From an uncultured Clostridium sp. (lineage in GTDB: Bacteria > Bacillota_A > Clostridia > TANB77 > CAG-508), in contig CAKNIU010000015.1 of assembly GCA_930980675.1 (NCBI GenBank), forward strand, positions 1-27,010: 27,010 nt of DNA, written 5' to 3'. Within the stretch, counting starts at the first letter, position 1, and each line of letters opens with the position of its first letter. Made by a program: the position numbers and the translations under genes. Positions 1 through 8,155 of the stretch are shown piece by piece. Below the pieces are notes generated by a model that did no database searches, had not been told where the DNA came from, and saw only the letters and a program-made list of their open reading frames with translations.

Positions 1-149
1 TTATGATTCAAGGAACTTTAATGGGAGTTATTGAATGTCAAAAAATTCTTAATTGCGGATTAGATGTTCAAAAAAGCACTACTGATTTGCTTAAAGATTT
101 TAATAAGTTTCAAAGGGAAAATATTAATAAACTAAATGCATTTTTGTAA
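1..149 (+). CDS. C-terminal end of an unidentified protein (cut by window edge)
   Basis: An open frame runs from the window edge to a TAA stop at 147-149. The readable 48 or so residues begin MIQGTLMGVIECQK and end NINKLNAFL. They look like amphipathic helix with no recognisable motif. There is an ATG at position 3, but its upstream sequence is outside the window, so I treat this as the tail of a longer gene. It is the only plus-strand gene at this end and converges on the minus-strand DUF975-like gene. The gap between them is filled by two palindromic elements. The function is unknown. Confidence 0.5.
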   Translation, partial: MIQGTLMGVIECQKILNCGLDVQKSTTDLLKDFNKFQRENINKLNAFL

Positions 150-162
150 TTTTTTATGTTTA

Positions 163-202
163 AAACGCTGTCATCGTGGACACCCCATTTTTGACAGCGT
201 TT
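163..202. repeat. Palindromic element with GCTGTCA/TGACAGC arms
   Basis: The arms AAACGCTGTCA (163-173) and TGACAGCGTTT (192-202) are perfect 11-bp inverted repeats around an 18-nt loop that contains GTGGACACCCC. It lies 13 bp after the stop codon of the edge gene, so it could act as a transcription terminator, although no strong T-run follows on the plus strand. Its GC-rich arms contrast with the surrounding DNA. It resembles REP-type palindromes but differs in sequence from the 33-bp family next to it. Confidence 0.6.
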
Positions 203-245
203 CACATTTGTTTCAAAAAGATCGTCTCTATTAGCAAAACAAAAA

Positions 246-310
246 ATTTTACGTTTGGGACCGTCCCTATTGTAAAATATTTTATAAAAAGTCCCGTCCA
301 AACGTAAAAT
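246..310. repeat. Two abutting 33-bp palindromic units (family copies A1 and A2)
   Basis: Unit A1 (246-278, 33 bp) begins ATTTTACGTTTGGGAC and ends TTGTAAAAT, with a GGACCGTCC core. Unit A2 (279-310, 32 bp) follows with no gap, begins ATTTTAT, has GTCCCGTCC in its centre and ends AACGTAAAAT. The outermost arms also pair with each other, so the 65 bp can fold as one long hairpin or as two. The element ends 7 bp from the stop codon of the DUF975-like gene. The same unit occurs at 5373-5405, 5415-5447, 16740-16772 and 23621-23653. Confidence 0.85.
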
Positions 311-317
311 TTCACTT

Positions 318-1448
318 CTAATCTAATTTTGCACCACAAGTTGTGCAATATGTTGCATCAGATGTGTTTTCTGCACCACATCTCTTGCAATATTTTTTTG
401 AACCTGTTACAACTGTTGAATTTGTTTGTACTTGACCAGCTGTTCCTGCATTTGAATTTACATATGCTCTAGCTCCCTTTTCTCCTTCTAAGTCTCTATA
501 AAAAGCAAGTACAGAGAATGTGATATATGGCATCAATATAATTGTTCCTGCATATGATGCAATTACTGCAAGTATAGGGCTTGCTATTCCTAATACTCCT
601 GATACAAATGCTATTAATATTGACCATCCTATAAATGATAGCATTAAGCAGAATAATCTACCTCTATTACCTACCATTAATCTTTCACTTTCCAATACTG
701 CATCTTTTGCTTCAATGCCTTCATTTCTTACTGCAACATAGTAAGATAATGCATATAATAAAGATTTTCTAATAAATAGAACTACAAATACTATATAAAC
801 TATCAATCCTACAAAAATTCCTATTACAAATGCTACTGATGCTCCTGTAATTGCTCCTATAAGTGCTGGTGTAGCATAGTCATCATAATATTGATTATAA
901 TATTCATCATATAAATCTTGTAATTCTTGATAATCATCATAATTGTAGTTATAATCATAATAATCATCATAATCATAGTCGTAGTTATAGTCATATGAGT
1001 AATCATAACTTTCTGCTAAATAGTCTTTACTTGTAGGATTTAAAGTTGTATTTAATATAGATGTCATTGCTGATGAATATACTGCTACGCCAAGTGATAT
1101 TAGTAATATCATAGTTATAACAAATATTAATATATACACCCAACATTTTTTGATAATATTCCATGTAAGTTTCCAACTGTATCCAAAATGTTTAAAGCCT
1201 ACTGTTAAGAAGTCTGTTACTTCAACTTTATCCCCATTTTTTAAGTGATAATATGAATATGCTAATCCATATGATAAAGCTGGTGCTATTACTATTAGTG
1301 CTATTGATAATATTCCTAGAGTAAAACTCGATAATATATTAATAGCTATTAAAATTACTGCATAAATTAGTGATATTAAAAGTGCTGTTTTCCACTTTCC
1401 TGAAAGTGATTCTCTTGCTTCTTTTCTTGCTTCACTTGCTCTTATCAT
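318..1448 (-). CDS. DUF975-like multi-pass membrane protein with Tyr/Asp-rich loop and zinc ribbon
   Basis: This 376-residue protein starts at an ATG preceded by GGGGAGGT. The N-terminus (MIRASEARKEARESLSGKWKT) and the spread of hydrophobic segments (about 22-70, 100-125, 195-230, 265-325) match my memory of the DUF975 family of Firmicute membrane proteins, whose role is unknown. Residues about 143-191 form a strongly biased Tyr/Asp/Asn tract between two membrane segments, probably an extracytoplasmic loop. The last 25 residues are a zinc ribbon with cysteines at about 354, 357, 368 and 371 (CKRCG...CTTCGAKLD), probably cytoplasmic. The gene is 155 bp downstream of fmt on the same strand and is followed by the palindromic pair at 246-310. 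The family call is moderately sure; the function is unknown. Confidence 0.75.
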   Translation of the reverse strand: MIRASEARKEARESLSGKWKTALLISLIYAVILIAINILSSFTLGILSIALIVIAPALSYGLAYSYYHLKNGDKVEVTDFLTVGFKHFGYSWKLTWNIIKKCWVYILIFVITMILLISLGVAVYSSAMTSILNTTLNPTSKDYLAESYDYSYDYNYDYDYDDYYDYNYNYDDYQELQDLYDEYYNQYYDDYATPALIGAITGASVAFVIGIFVGLIVYIVFVVLFIRKSLLYALSYYVAVRNEGIEAKDAVLESERLMVGNRGRLFCLMLSFIGWSILIAFVSGVLGIASPILAVIASYAGTIILMPYITFSVLAFYRDLEGEKGARAYVNSNAGTAGQVQTNSTVVTGSKKYCKRCGAENTSDATYCTTCGAKLD

Positions 1449-1603
1449 TTTATTTACCTCCCCTTTTGATAATCTATCATTATTATTTAATTATAATTTT
1501 ACATTAAGTAATGATAATAATCAACATCTTATTACAAAATTCTTGCATAATAAATTAATTAGACAAATATATTTTTACATTCAAGCATAGGTAATTAATA
1601 AAT

Positions 1604-2623
1604 TTATTCGAATATTTCTCCTGCTTGCAATTTATTTCCATTTAAAAAGCTTCTATAATCCATCTTTTTAGAGTTTTCACCTTGAAGTTCCAACACTTTT
1701 ATAAAACTATCTCCTGTTTTTATAAATATGCCTTTTTTATTGTCTGCAAATGCTATTGTTCCTGGCTCTAATTTTTTCATTCTACTTATATATTCTTTTA
1801 TTTCTGGGAATATGCTTTCTAAGCTATCTAATGTTATTATGTCTATTTTCCAAAATTTTATTTTCTTTCCATTTAAGAAAGAATATGCTCCCATTATTGG
1901 ATTTAGACCTCTAACTAAATTTTTTATTTCTCTTGATGTTTTGCTCCAATCTATTTTTGCCATTTCTTTTTCAAGCATTGGTGCTAAAGTAAAGTTTTCG
2001 CCTTGTTTTTCTGCTCCAACAAGTCTTTTTATTTCTTCTAAAGTTTTATTTTCTTTATCCGGAATTGCTTCGATTTTTTCAATTGTTTTAACTAAAAGTT
2101 TAGCTCCTATTTTAGATAGCCTTTCCCACAATTCGCCAGTTGTTTCGTCTTCTCCAATTTCTGTTTCTTCTTTTAAAATCATATCTCCAGTGTCCATGCC
2201 AATATCCATAAACATTGTAGTTATTCCAGTTATTTTATCGCCATTTAGTACCGCCCATTGAATTGGTGCAGCTCCTCTATATTCGGGAAGTAGTGAGCCA
2301 TGAACATTGATTGCTCCATACCTTGGAATGTCTAATAATTCCTTTGGCAAAATTTTTCCATATGCAACTACACATAGTAAGTCTGGATTTAAAGCTTTTA
2401 TTTCTTCGATGAATTCTGTATTGTTTCTTACTTTTGTTGGTTGATAAATCTTCAAATTCTTTTCTAAAGCAAATTCTTTTACAGGAGAAGCAATCATTTT
2501 CATTCCTCTACCTTTTGGCTTATCTGGATTTGTTACAACAGCTAATACTTCATTTTTACTATTGTAAACTGCTTCTAATGATTCTTTTGCAAAATCTGGG
2601 GTTCCCATGAATACTATTCTCAT
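1604..2623 (-). CDS. fmt: Methionyl-tRNA formyltransferase
   Basis: The enzyme transfers a formyl group from 10-formyltetrahydrofolate to Met-tRNA(fMet), making the initiator tRNA in the cytoplasm. The protein is 339 residues and starts MRIVFMGTPDFA. It carries the family signature NVHGSLLPEYRGAAP. The catalytic triad positions N106, H108 and D144 fall at the same numbers as in the E. coli enzyme. The C-terminal part (about 205-320) is the OB-like tRNA-binding domain. The start codon lies 2 nt after the def stop codon. The only Shine-Dalgarno candidate, AAAGGA, lies about 11 nt upstream inside def, so translation is probably coupled. With def this forms the usual formylation/deformylation pair, and folD upstream works in the pathway that makes the formyl donor. 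Confidence 0.97.
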   Translation of the reverse strand: MRIVFMGTPDFAKESLEAVYNSKNEVLAVVTNPDKPKGRGMKMIASPVKEFALEKNLKIYQPTKVRNNTEFIEEIKALNPDLLCVVAYGKILPKELLDIPRYGAINVHGSLLPEYRGAAPIQWAVLNGDKITGITTMFMDIGMDTGDMILKEETEIGEDETTGELWERLSKIGAKLLVKTIEKIEAIPDKENKTLEEIKRLVGAEKQGENFTLAPMLEKEMAKIDWSKTSREIKNLVRGLNPIMGAYSFLNGKKIKFWKIDIITLDSLESIFPEIKEYISRMKKLEPGTIAFADNKKGIFIKTGDSFIKVLELQGENSKKMDYRSFLNGNKLQAGEIFE

Positions 2624-2625
2624 TT

Positions 2626-3111
2626 TTAAACGATTCCTTTCTCTGGTTCAATATACTGCATTGTTCCTGGTTCCATTATATCTATAAACAACTTTCCATC
2701 TAAATGGTCTATTTCGTGTGCTAAAGCTTGAGCCAAAAGTTCTTTTCCTTTTACAGTTATTTTCTTTCCATTCTCATCTAAAGCTTTAACTGTAACTTCC
2801 ATTGGTCTTATCACTTTAGCAAATTGGTTTGGAAAACTTAAGCATCCTTCTTCTACTTCCTGCTCACCTTTTGTTTTTACAATAACAGGATTTACAAGTT
2901 TTAATGGTTTATTTCCGTCATATAAATCTATGGCTACAAGTCTTTTTAGTATACCCACTTGTACGGCAGATATTCCAACGCCATTTGATGCATGCATTGT
3001 TTCTACCATATCATCTAATAGTTCTCTTATTCTGTCATCAATTACTTCGACTTCTCTTGATTTTTTTCTTAAGATTTCATCTCCGTCTTTTCTTATTTCG
3101 CGTATTGCCAT
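2626..3111 (-). CDS. def: Peptide deformylase
   Basis: This metalloenzyme removes the N-formyl group from nascent proteins. In 161 residues it carries all three family motifs: GVGISAVQVG (44-53, motif I), EGCLSFP (88-94, motif II with metal ligand C90) and HEIDH (132-136, motif III with ligands H132 and H136 and catalytic E133). Length and motif spacing are normal. It lies between priA (17 bp upstream) and fmt (2 bp downstream) on the same strand, consistent with one operon. The start ATG follows an AAAGGAAAT-type ribosome site. Confidence 0.97.
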   Translation of the reverse strand: MAIREIRKDGDEILRKKSREVEVIDDRIRELLDDMVETMHASNGVGISAVQVGILKRLVAIDLYDGNKPLKLVNPVIVKTKGEQEVEEGCLSFPNQFAKVIRPMEVTVKALDENGKKITVKGKELLAQALAHEIDHLDGKLFIDIMEPGTMQYIEPEKGIV

Positions 3112-3128
3112 TTTTATTTCCTTTCTAT

Positions 3129-5348
3129 TTATAACATATTATTAGGATTCAGCTCTATATTAACCCTTGCTGTCTTCGTTTTCATATTTAAAAATGTATC
3201 ATATGCGTCTGTGAGTAAATTATTAACTCTGTCATCATATTTACATTTTATAAGCATACGCCATCTATACCTATCTTTAATTCTGTCTATTGGTGATGGC
3301 ACTGGGCTATATAGAAGTAATCCGAACTTTTCATTTATTACTCTTTGTTTTAAATATGTGTGCAAATCTTTTGCAACTTTTTTAAGCTCTAGCATATTTT
3401 TTGCAGACATATCTATTACTATTATATCGCAAAATGGCGGATATTTCAATTGTTTTCTTAGTTCAATTTCGGTATTATAAAATAAATCATAATCTTGAGC
3501 TTTTGAATATTCTATTGCATAATTATCTGGATTATATGTTTGAATAATTACTCTTCCTTCATACTCTCCTCTTCCTGCTCTACCCGCAACTTGGGTTAAT
3601 GTTTGAAATGTTCTTTCATTTGCTCTATAATCACCAAAATTTAAGCTACTATCTGCTGCTACAACGCCAACTAAAGTAACATTTGGGAAATGGTGTCCTT
3701 TTACAACCATTTGTGTTCCAATTAAAATATCTATATTTTCATTTCTGAATTTATCTAATATTTCTTCATGAGAATTCTTTTTTGAAACTGTATCCACGTC
3801 CATTCTAATTGTTGTGGCTTCTGGGAAAAGATTGTGTACCTCATCTTCTAATCTTTGGGTTCCTGCTCCAAAATATTTTATATTTTGGCTGTGGCATTCT
3901 GGGCAAGTTTTTAAAACCTTCTCTTCATAACCACAATAGTGACATTTTAGCTTATTTTCGTTTTTATGATAAGTCATTGTGATATTACATCTTTTACATT
4001 TGACTGTGTATCCACAATCTCTGCACATAATGAAGGTTGAAAATCCTCTTCTATTTAAAAATAAAATAGTTTGAGTTTTGGTTAATAAATTTTTTTCAAT
4101 TTCTTCTTTTAAGGCTTCACTTATCATTGATTTATTACCATTTGCTAGTTCTTGTCTTAAGTCAACCACTTTAACAGCTGGTAAATTTGCATTATTCGCT
4201 CTTTTTGTAAGAGTTAAAAGTGTCATTTCTCCATTTTGTGCTTTATAGTATGATTTCATATCTGGTGTGGCACTACCAAGTAAAAGTGGAATATTATTTG
4301 ATTTTGCCAAATATTCAGCCACTTCCCTGGCATCATATCTTGGACTCATTTCAGACTGATAAGATTCATCATGCTCTTCATCAATAATTATTAGTCCCAA
4401 ATTTACAGCCGGTGCAAAAATTGCAGACCTTGCTCCGATTATTATTTTAGCTTTTCCTTCTTTGATTTTATTCCATTGGTCATATCTTTCCCCTATAGAT
4501 AGTTTACTATGTAAAACTGCAATTTGTTCATCTCCAAATCTAGCAATAAATCTATCTACTGTTTGTGGTGTTAGTGAAATTTCTGGAACCAACATTATGC
4601 TACTTTTATTTTCTTTAAGCATTTTTTCAATGAGTTGCAAATATATTTCTGTTTTTCCTGAACCAGTTACACCATATAGCAAATACTCGCCACTATCTTT
4701 AATTTGCAAAATTGCTGTTTGCTGTTCATCTGTAAGTTTTAAATCATGAGTTTTGCTTTCTACTTTATGCATAAATGGATTTCTTTCGACTTTTTTCTCA
4801 TTTATTTCTAAATATCCATTTTTGACTAAAGTATTTACTATGCTTCTTGTTCCATCTGTAAAAATTTCTATATCTTGCATAGTTGCTGAGTCATTTCTCA
4901 TTAAAAAATCTAATATATTTTTTTGCTTTTCCGATTTTATTTTTCCAGTTTCTATGTCTTCTTCAATTTCATCTTGAGATTTGGCTAAATATATTAGATT
5001 TATAGTTCTATCTTTAACTCTTGTTTCAATATTTTTGCTTGTTGTACCTGGAGCAAGCATTAATCTCAAGCAATCTGAAACATTACAAATATATCTTTTT
5101 GCCATCCACTTTGCTAAATTTATATATTCTTCTTTTATGCTTGCATCTTGCACATTTAAGATTGGTTTTATTTTATAGTCTGATTTTTCTTTAATACCAA
5201 TTACAATACCTTCTTCAGGAGTTTTTTTATTTCCAAATGGCACAAAAACTCTACTACCTATTTTCACATTTAAATGTTCAGGTATTTCATAATCAAATAT
5301 TCTGTTAAGTGTTTTTACTGTTGATTCAATTATTATTTCTGCGACCAT
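3129..5348 (-). CDS. priA: Primosomal protein N' (replication restart helicase)
   Basis: PriA recognises stalled replication forks and reloads the replisome; it is a 3'-5' superfamily 2 helicase. The 739-residue product has an N-terminal 3'BD domain, Walker A GVTGSGKT at 226-233 and Walker B DEEH at 323-326. A cluster of paired cysteines at about 445-490 (CRDCGYTVKCKRC and later CHYCGY, CPEC) binds two zinc ions. The helicase motifs GTQMVVKGHHFP and QVAGRAGR follow. The length is normal. An AGAGAGG ribosome site precedes ATG-GTC. It is downstream of folD, separated by the double palindromic repeat at 5373-5447, and directly upstream of def. Confidence 0.97.
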   Translation of the reverse strand: MVAEIIIESTVKTLNRIFDYEIPEHLNVKIGSRVFVPFGNKKTPEEGIVIGIKEKSDYKIKPILNVQDASIKEEYINLAKWMAKRYICNVSDCLRLMLAPGTTSKNIETRVKDRTINLIYLAKSQDEIEEDIETGKIKSEKQKNILDFLMRNDSATMQDIEIFTDGTRSIVNTLVKNGYLEINEKKVERNPFMHKVESKTHDLKLTDEQQTAILQIKDSGEYLLYGVTGSGKTEIYLQLIEKMLKENKSSIMLVPEISLTPQTVDRFIARFGDEQIAVLHSKLSIGERYDQWNKIKEGKAKIIIGARSAIFAPAVNLGLIIIDEEHDESYQSEMSPRYDAREVAEYLAKSNNIPLLLGSATPDMKSYYKAQNGEMTLLTLTKRANNANLPAVKVVDLRQELANGNKSMISEALKEEIEKNLLTKTQTILFLNRRGFSTFIMCRDCGYTVKCKRCNITMTYHKNENKLKCHYCGYEEKVLKTCPECHSQNIKYFGAGTQRLEDEVHNLFPEATTIRMDVDTVSKKNSHEEILDKFRNENIDILIGTQMVVKGHHFPNVTLVGVVAADSSLNFGDYRANERTFQTLTQVAGRAGRGEYEGRVIIQTYNPDNYAIEYSKAQDYDLFYNTEIELRKQLKYPPFCDIIVIDMSAKNMLELKKVAKDLHTYLKQRVINEKFGLLLYSPVPSPIDRIKDRYRWRMLIKCKYDDRVNNLLTDAYDTFLNMKTKTARVNIELNPNNML

Positions 5349-5372
5349 TTTTACCTCTCTTTTTCAATTTGC

Positions 5373-5447
5373 ATTTTCCGTTTTGGACGGTCCTTTTCGT
5401 AAAATTTATATAATATTTTACGTTTTGCTCCGTCCCTAACCGAAAAT
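5373..5447. repeat. Two 33-bp palindromic units (family copies B1 and B2) between folD and priA
   Basis: Unit B1 (5373-5405) begins ATTTTCCGTTTTGGAC, with core GGACGGTCC, and ends CGTAAAAT. Unit B2 (5415-5447) begins ATTTTACGTTTTGCTCC and ends AACCGAAAAT. They are separated by 9 bp of A/T. The B1 core has G at its centre where the other copies have C, so it is in the opposite orientation. The outer arms 5373-5390 and 5430-5447 also pair with each other (15 of 18 positions). B2 ends 12 bp from the folD stop codon, so folD-to-priA read-through must cross this structure. Confidence 0.85.
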
Positions 5448-5458
5448 TTTCTTCCAAA

Positions 5459-6307
5459 TTATTTATTCTGATTTTCTGCTGCTTTTATTACATTTGACAT
5501 TAACATTGCTATTGTCATTGGTCCTACTCCGCCAGGTACTGGAGTAATGTACGAAGCCTTTTTAGAAACATTTTCAAAATCTACATCTCCGCAAAGTTTA
5601 CCTTCATCATTTCTGTTCATTCCAACATCTATAATAACTACTCCATCTCTAACCATATCTGCAGTTACAGTATTTCTTTTACCAACTGCTGAAATAACTA
5701 TATCTGCATCTTTTACTTCTTTTTTAAGTTCCTTTGTTCTTGAATGGCAGATAGTTACTGTTGCATTTTTTGAAAGCATACATTGAGCCATAGGTTTACC
5801 AACAATATTACTTCTTCCTATAATGGAAACTTTTTGTCCATCTATTTTTATATTGTATTTTTCAAGCATTGTTACAATTCCTAGAGGTGTGCAAGGTATA
5901 AAGCCATCTTGCCCAATGCACAAATTTCCCACATTTTGTGGATTAAAACCGTCTACATCTTTTTCAGGGCTTATTTTGTTAAATGCCTCTTGTATATCTA
6001 ATGGCTTTGGAATAGGGCTTTGTAGTAATATGCCATTTACATTTTTATCATTATTTAATTTATCTATTAAATCTAAAAGTTCTTGCTGTTTTGTTGTACT
6101 TGGAAGCAAATATTCTTTAAATTCTATTCCTATCTCTTCACAAGCTCTACTTTTATTTCTAACATAAACTTTTGATGCATCATTGTCTCCCACCATTATA
6201 ACTGCTAAATGTGGGGTAATGCCTTTTTTCTTTAATTTTTCTGTTTCAACTTTTAGCTCTGCTCTTATGTTTTTTGCTAAGTTTTTTCCATCAATTATTG
6301 TTGCCAT
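5459..6307 (-). CDS. folD: Bifunctional methylenetetrahydrofolate dehydrogenase/cyclohydrolase
   Basis: FolD interconverts 5,10-methylene- and 10-formyl-tetrahydrofolate using NADP and so supplies the formyl donor used by Fmt and by purine synthesis. I chose the ATG at 6307 because AAGGAG lies 7 nt upstream and the protein then begins MATIIDGKNLA, as the family does. An in-frame ATG 17 codons upstream lacks a ribosome site. The 282-residue product has the catalytic Tyr and Lys in YVRNK (48-52), the QSPIPKPLD loop, the KDVDGFNP substrate motif, the dinucleotide site IIGRSNIVGKPMAQ and the C-terminal GGVGPMTIAML. The length is typical. Confidence 0.97.
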   Translation of the reverse strand: MATIIDGKNLAKNIRAELKVETEKLKKKGITPHLAVIMVGDNDASKVYVRNKSRACEEIGIEFKEYLLPSTTKQQELLDLIDKLNNDKNVNGILLQSPIPKPLDIQEAFNKISPEKDVDGFNPQNVGNLCIGQDGFIPCTPLGIVTMLEKYNIKIDGQKVSIIGRSNIVGKPMAQCMLSKNATVTICHSRTKELKKEVKDADIVISAVGKRNTVTADMVRDGVVIIDVGMNRNDEGKLCGDVDFENVSKKASYITPVPGGVGPMTIAMLMSNVIKAAENQNK

Positions 6308-6490
6308 TTTTGTTCTCCTTTTTATTTCGATTAGTTCTTGTATTGTTTGTTTCATCAATTTTAATTTATTTACAATTGGTTTATTAATTTTTAAATTTAT
6401 TTTATCACAAAAATATTCAATTGTGTAGGTGCTTTTTTAACAAAATTAAATATACATTTAAATTGTTACAATTCAGTTTCATATTTTTTG

Positions 6491-6519
6491 TTGAATTTTG
6501 AAATATTATGTATTATAAT
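6491..6519 (+). promoter_or_regulatory. Sigma-A-type promoter of the VWA surface protein
   Basis: TTGAAT (6491-6496) is followed after exactly 17 nt by TATAAT (6514-6519), a near-consensus housekeeping promoter pointing at the gene starting at 6653. Transcription should begin near 6526, giving a leader of about 127 nt. This promoter and leader occupy most of the 345-bp gap between the divergent folD and VWA genes. I could not define a folD promoter with confidence in the remainder. Confidence 0.65.
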
Positions 6520-6544
6520 GTAGATGTATTAAATAGAAATTTTT

Positions 6545-6628
6545 GCACAAACTATATTAAAAACATATTTTTTAATGTTGATAAATAATTTTCGTTACAA
6601 AGGATTTATTTTTCTATAGTTTATGTGC
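6545..6628 (+). other. Possible structured mRNA leader
   Basis: Inside the leader, GCACAAACTATA (6545-6556) can pair with TATAGTTT plus GTGC at 6615-6628, allowing a 2-nt bulge. Two smaller hairpins (AACAT with ATGTT, ATAAAT with ATTTAT) lie inside, giving a three-way-junction shape. It ends 8 nt before the AAAGGA ribosome site at 6637-6642. Most inner pairs are A-U and could be chance. I recognise no known riboswitch. Confidence 0.25.
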
Positions 6629-6652
6629 TTTTCAAGAAAGGATAAATGTATT

Positions 6653-8065
6653 ATGAAGAAAACAATTTATGGTATTTTAATTGCTCTATTTTTAGTTTTA
6701 TTTACCGCTACATCAAGTTTTGCAGTCAATGTTCAAAAAGCTGATGCCACAATGACTTTGGTAGAAGATAATATTTGCTATATTACTTTTGGAGAGTATG
6801 GCGAATTTGAAAAAAGAATGATTGAATGCAACACTACAGAAAAGTATGTTGACATTAGATTAACTGCTAGAAATAATGCTGAAGAACTAGAAGATAAAAA
6901 AGCTAATGTTGTTTTACTAATAGATGCTTCAAGAAGTATGTCAACAAATGAAATTATTATCAATGGAGAAACAATGACTAGGAAAGAAGCTGTTTTACAA
7001 TCTGCACAAACTTTAGTAGATAAATTGTTATCTGCAAATCCTAATATCAAAATTGGCGTAGTCGAATTTGCTACATCTACTGAAACGGGTGATGATGGAT
7101 ATACAATTGAAGGAACAGATTTAGATGCAAAAACAGTTACAAGTGAACTTACTAATGATGCAGATACAATTGAAGCTGCTTTAAATACAGTATCTGAAGA
7201 TGTCATGGGTGCAAGAACAAACCTAGAGGTTGGCTTAGATGCAGCAAATGCATTACTTCAAACAAATAATGATCCTGATACTGAAGACTATATAATTACT
7301 TTAACAGATGCTATTCCTAATACTGCAAGAGGTGTTGTTGGAGATACTTATACAGATGCAACAAGAGTTCCAACCAGAAATAAAATAGTGGAATTAGGTG
7401 AAGCTGGCGTTAATTTAATTTCAATGCTTATTGAAATGAGTGATGATGAAATTGCTATATCTCAAGAAGATCCAAAACCAACATACAGAGAAGTTGCAGA
7501 AGAAATATTTGGTACAGCAATTGCCCCTACATCAGGTGAAGTTTATTATGTTTCTGATGAAGAAGTTGAAGATACTGTTACAAATAAAATATATGCAAGT
7601 TTAGTACAAGAACAATATGTTTTAGATAACATAGTAATTAAAGATTACTTCCCTCAAAATATTATAGATAATTTTGCTTATGCACAATTAACAGAATCAA
7701 ATATTGGAGAAGTTACTGCTGAAGTAAATACTGAAGATAATTCTATTACCTGGACTATACCTTCACTTGGACCTGGTGAAGAGGCTACATTTACTTACAG
7801 AATATCTCTAAAAGATGAGTTTAATGAAGAAATTATAGGTATTAATTTACCTACAAATGAAAATGTAGAAATTACTTATGAAGAAAATGGAACTCCAGGA
7901 TTTGCAGAAAATGACAAATGTCCTATTATAGCATTAGATGTATTACCTAAAAAGGATATTCCTCAAACAGGTATCTACACTGGTTTATACATTGTTGGTG
8001 GAGTTACTGTAATGGCTATTATAAGTTATTCAAGTTATAGATTTGTGAAGAAAAATAATTTTTAA
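6653..8065 (+). CDS. Secreted von Willebrand A domain protein with C-terminal IPQTG wall anchor
   Basis: I chose the ATG at 6653, which has AAAGGA 10 nt upstream and gives a classical signal peptide (MKKTIYGILIALFLV...SSFA, about 1-24). An upstream in-frame ATG at 6623 has no ribosome site. The 470-residue product contains a VWA domain from about residue 85 with an intact metal-dependent adhesion site: D91, S93 and S95 in DASRS, a Thr in GARTNLE and an Asp in TLTDA. Residues about 325-415 look like an Ig-like adhesin repeat. The end reads PKKDIPQTG, hydrophobic segment, FVKKNNF, which is a sortase-type signal with Ile in place of the Leu of LPXTG (436-440). The role is probably adhesion or a pilus-tip-like surface function. 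No sortase gene lies in the window. Confidence 0.85.
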   Translation: MKKTIYGILIALFLVLFTATSSFAVNVQKADATMTLVEDNICYITFGEYGEFEKRMIECNTTEKYVDIRLTARNNAEELEDKKANVVLLIDASRSMSTNEIIINGETMTRKEAVLQSAQTLVDKLLSANPNIKIGVVEFATSTETGDDGYTIEGTDLDAKTVTSELTNDADTIEAALNTVSEDVMGARTNLEVGLDAANALLQTNNDPDTEDYIITLTDAIPNTARGVVGDTYTDATRVPTRNKIVELGEAGVNLISMLIEMSDDEIAISQEDPKPTYREVAEEIFGTAIAPTSGEVYYVSDEEVEDTVTNKIYASLVQEQYVLDNIVIKDYFPQNIIDNFAYAQLTESNIGEVTAEVNTEDNSITWTIPSLGPGEEATFTYRISLKDEFNEEIIGINLPTNENVEITYEENGTPGFAENDKCPIIALDVLPKKDIPQTGIYTGLYIVGGVTVMAIISYSSYRFVKKNNF

Positions 8066-8155
8066 GTTGATTTTTTCTTTGTTTTATGTTAACATATATA
8101 TTGTAGGAATTGCACAAAAAAGAAATGTGAAATAAAAAACAAAGGAATGGTAAAA

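Noticed and set aside
110..301. A 63-codon minus-strand open frame at the left edge
   Set aside because: It runs through both palindromic elements and has no ribosome binding site; its residues are translations of repeat DNA.
6778..7206. A 142-codon antisense frame inside the VWA gene, and other long antisense frames
   Set aside because: They lie opposite well-supported genes, lack ribosome sites and show no recognisable domains; they are shadows of AT-rich coding DNA.
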